Below, one piece after another: positions 14,174 through 18,757 of a DNA stretch of 18,757 nt. The position numbers and the translations under genes are program-made. Position 1 is the first letter of the stretch, and every line of letters begins with the position of its first letter. The notes below the pieces were generated by a model. The model did not search any database, was not told where the DNA came from, and saw only the letters and a list, made by a program, of their open reading frames with translations. Origin of the DNA: Azoarcus sp031556475 (lineage in GTDB: Bacteria; Pseudomonadota; Gammaproteobacteria; Burkholderiales; Rhodocyclaceae); NCBI GenBank assembly GCA_031556475.1, contig JAVBSY010000045.1:1-18757 (forward strand), read 5' to 3'.

Positions 14174-15442
14174 TCAGTTCGAACCGGCAACTTTCTGCTG
14201 TTCGGCGTAGATCAGCAAAGGCCGCGCGCCATCCTCGATGGTGCCTTCGTCGACCACGACCTTTTCAACCGACTCCATTGTCGGCAGGTCGTACATGATG
14301 TCGAGCAAGGCTGCTTCAAGAATAGAACGTAAACCGCGTGCGCCAGTTTTGCGGCGAATCGCCTTGCGCGCCACCGCATGCAACGCCGCCGACCGGATTT
14401 CGAGATCGACGCCTTCCATCGAGAACAGCTTCTGGTACTGCTTGACCAGCGCGTTCTTCGGCTCGATCAGGATCTTGATCAACGCATCCTCGTCGAGCTC
14501 CTGCAGGGTCGCGACAACCGGAAGGCGGCCGACGAACTCGGGAATCAGACCGAACTTGATCAGGTCTTCGGGTTCGACCGCACGGAAGGTTTCGGAAAGA
14601 TTTTTCGCTTCGCGGCTTTGCACCTCGGCACCAAAGCCGATTCCCACCTTCTCGGTGCGATTGCGAATCACCTTGTCCAGACCGTCGAACGCGCCGCCGC
14701 AGACGAACAGCACGTTGGTCGTATCGACCTGGATGAAATCCTGGTTCGGGTGCTTGCGCCCCCCCTGCGGCGGAATCGAGGCAATCGTGCCTTCGATCAA
14801 TTTCAGCAGCGCCTGCTGCACGCCTTCGCCCGACACGTCGCGGGTAATCGACGGGTTATCGGATTTGCGCGAAATCTTGTCGATCTCATCGATATAGACG
14901 ATGCCCTGCTGGGCCTTTTCCACATCGTAGTCGCACTTCTGCAGCAGTTTCTGAATGATGTTCTCGACGTCTTCACCGACATAGCCGGCTTCCGTCAATG
15001 TGGTGGCGTCGGCCATCACGAACGGCACGTTGAGCAGCCGGGCGAGCGTCTGCGCGAGCAGCGTCTTGCCGGAGCCGGTGGGGCCGATGAGCAGGATATT
15101 GCTCTTCGACAGCTCGACGTCGTCCTGGCGCCCGGACAGATGGCGCAGGCGTTTGTAGTGGTTATAGACGGCAACGGCCAGATTGCGCTTGGCCTGCCCC
15201 TGGCCGATTACGTACTGATCGAGAATGTCGCAGATTTCGCGCGGCGTCGGCAGCTTGTCCTTCGCCCCTTCGGCATCGACTTCACCCGCGATTTCGTCGC
15301 GGATGATGTCATTGCACAACTCGATGCACTCGTCGCAAATGAATACGGACGGCCCCGCGATGAGCTTGCGGACTTCATGTTGGCTCTTTCCGCAAAACGA
15401 GCAGTAAAGCAGCTTCTCGCCACTCGTTTTTTTTTCCGTCAT
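14174..15442 (-). CDS. clpX: ATP-dependent Clp protease ATP-binding subunit ClpX
   Basis: 422-residue AAA+ unfoldase that recognises substrates, unfolds them and feeds them to ClpP. The N-terminal zinc domain uses C14, C17, C36 and C39 (CSFC...CDEC). Walker A GPTGSGKT is at 120-127, the pore loop GYVG at 153-156 and Walker B IVYIDEID at 181-188. The GIGFGAEV segment contains the IGF loop that docks on ClpP. The RKTGARGLRSI motif with the sensor 2 Arg is near 375-385. The length is standard. AAGGAG lies 8 bases before the ATG, and clpP ends 16 bases upstream, so the two are surely co-transcribed. A probable terminator follows the gene. Confidence 0.98.
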   Translation of the reverse strand: MTEKKTSGEKLLYCSFCGKSQHEVRKLIAGPSVFICDECIELCNDIIRDEIAGEVDAEGAKDKLPTPREICDILDQYVIGQGQAKRNLAVAVYNHYKRLRHLSGRQDDVELSKSNILLIGPTGSGKTLLAQTLARLLNVPFVMADATTLTEAGYVGEDVENIIQKLLQKCDYDVEKAQQGIVYIDEIDKISRKSDNPSITRDVSGEGVQQALLKLIEGTIASIPPQGGRKHPNQDFIQVDTTNVLFVCGGAFDGLDKVIRNRTEKVGIGFGAEVQSREAKNLSETFRAVEPEDLIKFGLIPEFVGRLPVVATLQELDEDALIKILIEPKNALVKQYQKLFSMEGVDLEIRSAALHAVARKAIRRKTGARGLRSILEAALLDIMYDLPTMESVEKVVVDEGTIEDGARPLLIYAEQQKVAGSN

Positions 15443-15458
15443 CGCCGGTTCTCCTTGC

Positions 15459-16097
15459 TCACGTATCGGATCTGCTCGTCAACACCTTGTCGACGAGACC
15501 ATACTCGACCGCCGCTTCCGCGGACATGAAATTGTCCCGATCGGTATCCCGCTCGATCCGCTCGATCGGCTGCCCGGTATGCACGGACAGCATTTCGTTC
15601 AGACGGGCGCGCAGATGCAGAATTTCCCGCGCGTGGATCTCGATGTCGGAAGCCTGCCCCTGGAAACCACCGAGCGGCTGATGGATCATGACACGGGAAT
15701 TGGGCAGGCAAAAACGCTTGCCCTTTTCGCCCGCCGCCAGCAGGAAAGCGCCCATGCTCGCTGCCTGTCCGACGCACAGCGTGCTCACGCTCGGCTTGAT
15801 GAACTGCATCGTGTCATAGATCGCCATGCCGGCGCTCACCGAGCCGCCCGGAGAGTTGATGTAGAAGGAAATGTCCTTGTCCGGATTTTCCGACTCAAGA
15901 AACAGGAACTGCGCCACGATCAGATTGGCGGTGACGTCATTGACCGGGCCGACGAGAAATACCACCCGCTCCTTGAGCAGGCGGGAATAAATGTCGTACG
16001 AGCGCTCGCCGCGCCCGCTCTGTTCGACCACGATCGGAATCAGACCGAGGCCGACCGGATCCCACGCGCCATTGCGCTGCCCTGCTCCATTGTTCAT
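15459..16097 (-). CDS. clpP: ATP-dependent Clp protease proteolytic subunit ClpP
   Basis: Serine peptidase that forms the double seven-membered ring of ClpXP/ClpAP. Starting at the ATG at 16097 (212 aa, preceded by GGAAGA about 7 bases upstream), the catalytic triad is Ser114 (GQAASMGAF), His139 (RVMIHQPLGG) and Asp188 (RDTDRDNFM). The spacing is identical to E. coli ClpP. FYINSPGGSVSAG supplies the oxyanion-hole glycines. A GTG at 16112 in the same frame would add five residues and has a poorer ribosome binding site. The first roughly 15-20 residues are probably a propeptide. It lies 30 bases after tig and 16 bases before clpX. Confidence 0.97.
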   Translation of the reverse strand: MNNGAGQRNGAWDPVGLGLIPIVVEQSGRGERSYDIYSRLLKERVVFLVGPVNDVTANLIVAQFLFLESENPDKDISFYINSPGGSVSAGMAIYDTMQFIKPSVSTLCVGQAASMGAFLLAAGEKGKRFCLPNSRVMIHQPLGGFQGQASDIEIHAREILHLRARLNEMLSVHTGQPIERIERDTDRDNFMSAEAAVEYGLVDKVLTSRSDT

Positions 16098-16118
16098 CGT
16101 CGATTCTTCCACGGCCTT

Positions 16119-16139
16119 GGCGCGGCCTCAGACCGCGCC
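16119..16139 (-). promoter_or_regulatory. Hairpin enclosing the tig stop codon
   Basis: GGCGCGG-CCTCAGA-CCGCGCC is a perfect 7-bp stem with a 7-base loop. The tig TGA (16128-16130) is in the loop, and the stem ends about 20 bases before the clpP start. It could be an mRNA processing or stability element separating tig from clpP. It lacks a T-tract. Confidence 0.5.
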
Positions 16140-17435
16140 TTGCATCAATTCATCAAAGGTGATCGGCTTATCGGCCGTCTGGGTCTGCGACATGGCCCAA
16201 GTGACGACGTTCTCCTCGATCACCACCGCTTCCGCCTGCGCCAGACGCTCCGGCTGAGCATAGTACCAATGCACCAGCTCGGACGGATCCTCGTAACTCT
16301 GCGCCATTTCTTCGATCAATGTGCGAATCTGCTCCGGCTTGGCATGCAACTCGTTCGCTTTCACCAGTTCGGCCATGATCAAGCCGAGCTTGACCCTGCG
16401 CTCCGCCTGCTCGGAGAACCAGCTCGGCTGAACCTGCACGTCCTTGGCCCTGAGGCCGCGCATTTCGAGATCGCGCTTGGCATTCTCCGCCAACTGTCCG
16501 GCTTCGGCCTGCACCAGCGCCTTCGGCACCTCGATCGGCGTCACCGCCAGCAGCGACTCCATCACCTGTTCCTTCACCTTCGCCTGGATGCGGCGTTTGA
16601 CTTCCCGCTCCAGATTGCCTTTCACTTCCTCGCGCAGCTTGACCACGTCGCCGTCGGCCACGCCCATCGCCCTGGCGAAGTCGGCATCCACCTCCGGCAG
16701 CACCGGCGCTTCGACGCGATTGACAGTGATCTCGAACTGAACCGCCTGCCCGGCCAACTGCTTGGCATGGTAGTCCTCGGGGAACGTCATATCGAACGTC
16801 TTATTGCCCTCTGCCGTCATACCGATCACGGCGGACTCAAAATCCTTCAGCATCGCGCCGGCACCGACCACGAACGGGAAGCCCTGCGCCTGCCCGCCTT
16901 CGAACGGCTCGCCATCCTTGCGCCCGATGAAATCGATCACCACCCGGTCGCCCTCGGCCGCCGCGCGCTCCACCAAGGAAAACGTCGTGCGTTGCTTGCG
17001 CAGCACATCAATGGTCTTGTCCACTTCGACGTCGCCGACAACCAGGCTCGGCCGCTCGACCGTCCGCGTGGACAAGTCCCCCGGCACCACTTCAGGATAG
17101 ACCTCGAATACGGCGCTGAATTCCAACGCGCCGCCCTCGGCCCCTGCTTCCTTCGGTTCGATGCGTGGATAACCGGCAACCCGCAGGTTTTGTTCGCGGA
17201 CCTTGCTGCCAAACGCTTTTTCCACCGCGGCGCCGATCGCTTCGGAGCGGGCCTGCGCACCATAGGTACGGGCGACGATGTTCATCGGCACCTTGCCCGG
17301 ACGGAAACCCGGCATCTTGACCGTACGCGCCATCCGCTTCAGACGGGACTCCACCTCTTGTTCGATTTCCGCCATCGGTACGGACATGTCGATGCGGCGC
17401 TCCAGCGCGCCCACGGTTTCCTGGTTGGTCTGCAT
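16128..17435 (-). CDS. tig: Trigger factor, ribosome-associated chaperone and PPIase
   Basis: 435-residue trigger factor that binds nascent chains at the ribosome exit and has prolyl isomerase activity. I start at the ATG at 17435 (MQTNQETVGALERRI), the normal start of the family. The open frame extends upstream to 17498, but that extension is not conserved-looking. The ribosome-binding signature GFRPGKVP is at 43-50 with Phe44-Arg45. The FKBP-type PPIase domain is about 150-245 (GDRVVIDFIGRKDGEPFEGG...FPFVVGAG). The C-terminal helical chaperone arms fill the remainder. tig leads the tig-clpP-clpX-lon cluster and is divergent from prkA. An extended -10 promoter lies about 110 bases upstream. 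Confidence 0.97.
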   Translation of the reverse strand: MQTNQETVGALERRIDMSVPMAEIEQEVESRLKRMARTVKMPGFRPGKVPMNIVARTYGAQARSEAIGAAVEKAFGSKVREQNLRVAGYPRIEPKEAGAEGGALEFSAVFEVYPEVVPGDLSTRTVERPSLVVGDVEVDKTIDVLRKQRTTFSLVERAAAEGDRVVIDFIGRKDGEPFEGGQAQGFPFVVGAGAMLKDFESAVIGMTAEGNKTFDMTFPEDYHAKQLAGQAVQFEITVNRVEAPVLPEVDADFARAMGVADGDVVKLREEVKGNLEREVKRRIQAKVKEQVMESLLAVTPIEVPKALVQAEAGQLAENAKRDLEMRGLRAKDVQVQPSWFSEQAERRVKLGLIMAELVKANELHAKPEQIRTLIEEMAQSYEDPSELVHWYYAQPERLAQAEAVVIEENVVTWAMSQTQTADKPITFDELMQGAV

Positions 17436-17528
17436 TCCACTCGATCCTGAGAAGTCAAAAATACCGCCCGCCGGTCTGACAGCCATCGAAACATTCAATG
17501 AATTCGAGGCTTTTGACCCTATCGGAGG

Positions 17529-17555
17529 CCGTTTCGGGAAACGGACATTCTAGCA
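17529..17555 (-). promoter_or_regulatory. Possible tig promoter with palindrome at the start site
   Basis: Minus-strand TGC-TAGAAT (17547-17555) is an extended -10 element without a clear -35. Directly downstream, CCGTTT-CGGG-AAACGG (17529-17544) is a perfect 6-bp inverted repeat that would cover the transcription start, around 17540. It could be an operator or a 5' stabilising hairpin. Confidence 0.45.
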
Positions 17556-17773
17556 CATGGCCTGCACCATTCCTTGCAATGACCGGATGTTAGGGAATAC
17601 GCCATATAGCCCACAAAAAATGCCTGTCAAGCGGAACTCGTCCCTGCGCAAGCTCTCTGAAGGTACAGGGACGCAAAGCGCGCTATCCATCGGCCGCTTC
17701 GGCGGATAGACCCTTCGCCAACTTCGGCGAGCCGGCGCCAAACCGCCAGACCGCACAATGAGGAGACGTTCGC
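17556..17773 (+). other. Structured leader region of prkA
   Basis: Read on the plus strand, the region has three hairpins. The first is CGTCCCTG (17639-17646) with CAGGGACG (17666-17673). The second is CTATCC/GGATAG (17683-17709) with an inner GCCG-CTT-CGGC. The third is TCGCC/GGCGA (17715-17730). The first arm CAGGGA can instead pair with a nearer TCTCTG, giving two alternative folds. GGGACGCAAAGC (17668-17679) equals the core of the c-di-GMP-I riboswitch. The prkA promoter itself is not evident. Confidence 0.45.
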
Positions 17774-18757
17774 ATGAGCATCTTCAACACCTATCAAGCC
17801 CGTTTCGAGGCGACCCGCGAAGAGGAAATGTCGATCCAGGAATATCTGGATCTGTGCGGGAAAGATCGCTCGGCCTATGCCACCGCGGCCGAACGGATTC
17901 TGATGGCGATCGGCGACCCCGAACTGGTAGACACCCGGCTCGATCCCCGCCTGTCGCGCATTTTCTCCAACAAGGTATTGAAGCTCTATCCCGCCTTCCG
18001 CGACTTCTACGGCATGGAAGAAGTGATCGAGCATATCGTGTCGTATTTTCGCCACGCAGCCCAGGGGCTGGAGGAAAAGAAACAAATCCTCTATCTGCTC
18101 GGCCCGGTCGGCGGCGGCAAATCCTCCCTGGCGGAAAAGCTGAAAAGCCTGATCGAGAAAATTCCCTTCTACGCCATCAAGGGTTCGCCGGTGCACGAAT
18201 CGCCGCTCGGCCTGTTCGACGTCAATGAGGATGGTCGCATCCTCGCGGAGGATTACGGTATCCAGCCGCGCTACCTCAACACCATCATGAGTCCGTGGGC
18301 GGTGAAGCGGCTGCACGAATTCGGCGGCGACATCACGCGGTTTCGCGTGGTCAAGCTCGTACCTTCCGCACTGCGCCAGATCGCGGTCGCCAAGACCGAG
18401 CCTGGCGACGAGAACAACCAGGATATTTCCTCACTGGTCGGCAAGGTCGACATCCGCAAGCTGGAGCAATACTCGCAGGACGATCCCGACGCCTACAGCT
18501 ATTCGGGCGGTTTGTGCCTGGCCAATCGCGGCCTGCTCGAATTCGTCGAAATGTTCAAGGCACCGATCAAGGTGCTGCACCCGCTGCTGACCGCAACCCA
18601 GGAAGGCAACTACAAGGGCACCGAAGGCTTCGGCGCGATTCCGTTCGACGGCATCGTCATGGCGCACTCGAACGAATCGGAATGGGTGGCGTTCAAGAAC
18701 AACAAGAACAACGAGGCTTTTCTCGACCGCATTTACACCGTCAAGGTGCCTTATTGC
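17774..18757 (+). CDS. prkA: PrkA family AAA+ serine protein kinase (3' end outside window)
   Basis: The first 328 codons are present, open to the window end. PrkA/YeaG proteins (about 640 aa) have an N-terminal AAA+ domain and a C-terminal kinase-like domain and take part in stress, starvation and nitrogen responses. The start MSIFNTYQARFEATREEEMSIQEYLDLC is characteristic. Walker A GPVGGGKSS is at 110-118, and SPVHESPLGLF plus EFVEMFKAPIKVLHPLLTATQEGNYKG are conserved PrkA blocks. AGGAG (17761-17765) lies 8 bases before the ATG. The gene is divergent from tig with a 338-bp gap. In other proteobacteria yeaH- and spoVR-like genes follow, which cannot be checked here. The C-terminal half is not visible. 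Confidence 0.95.
   Translation, partial: MSIFNTYQARFEATREEEMSIQEYLDLCGKDRSAYATAAERILMAIGDPELVDTRLDPRLSRIFSNKVLKLYPAFRDFYGMEEVIEHIVSYFRHAAQGLEEKKQILYLLGPVGGGKSSLAEKLKSLIEKIPFYAIKGSPVHESPLGLFDVNEDGRILAEDYGIQPRYLNTIMSPWAVKRLHEFGGDITRFRVVKLVPSALRQIAVAKTEPGDENNQDISSLVGKVDIRKLEQYSQDDPDAYSYSGGLCLANRGLLEFVEMFKAPIKVLHPLLTATQEGNYKGTEGFGAIPFDGIVMAHSNESEWVAFKNNKNNEAFLDRIYTVKVPYC

Noticed and set aside
12725..14332. 535-codon plus-strand open frame opposite lon
   Set aside because: Antisense shadow of lon, composed of His/Asp/Leu-rich sequence without a family.
15579..17450. 623-codon plus-strand open frame opposite clpP and tig
   Set aside because: Spans two convincing genes on the other strand. Length is explained by GC-biased codon use.
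17557..17580. Sigma54-like promoter (TGCAC...TTGCA) upstream of prkA
   Set aside because: The spacing between the -24 and -12 elements is one base too long and the invariant GG is missing.
17627..18316. 229-codon minus-strand frame opposite the start of prkA
   Set aside because: Antisense to a clear PrkA coding region and its leader, with no recognisable domain.

Overview
The window is GC-rich chromosomal DNA that reads like a betaproteobacterium. A Rhodocyclales-type denitrifier is my best guess, from the protein sequences, the tig-clpP-clpX-lon-hup order and the heme d1 genes. I see no phage, transposase or CRISPR array. Most of the window is densely packed, well-known genes. The less ordinary parts are the intergenic stretches and the isolated heme d1 gene pair.

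Layout from left to right. (1) The 3' end of malate synthase A (+), a hairpin, then a convergent secreted PHB depolymerase (-) and a membrane-bound PAS-GGDEF-EAL protein (-). (2) About 600 bp without a credible gene (4473-5074), holding a series of small perfect hairpins and two similar imperfect palindromes exactly 60 bp apart. (3) A two-gene unit on the minus strand, nirJ then a cytochrome c/heme d1 protein of NirN type. The two are joined by an ATGA overlap and preceded by a promoter with an FNR/DNR-like box centred exactly 41.5 bp upstream of the predicted start site. (4) A minus-strand cluster of the HU gene and two valine tRNAs (TAC and CAC), ended by a clear intrinsic terminator. (5) A gene-free leader followed by an AsmA-family gene (+). 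Its upstream DNA resembles the 5' end of a group II intron. (6) The proteostasis cluster tig-clpP-clpX-lon (-), with a predicted sigma32 promoter for lon embedded in the probable clpX terminator. (7) A divergent prkA (AAA+ serine kinase) gene (+), running off the end, with a structured leader that contains a 12-base match to the core of the c-di-GMP-I (GEMM) riboswitch.

How the genes work together. tig, clpP, clpX and lon form the folding and ATP-dependent proteolysis module, and HU usually sits next to it. In many beta- and gammaproteobacteria lon is followed by hup and ppiD. Here a plus-strand asmA lies between lon and hup, and the heme d1 pair lies beyond the tRNAs. The heme d1 pair would make and mature the cofactor of cytochrome cd1 nitrite reductase. 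The FNR-like promoter fits expression under oxygen limitation with nitrogen oxides. Malate synthase and PHB depolymerase both relate to C2/C4 carbon use, but nothing shows that they are co-regulated.
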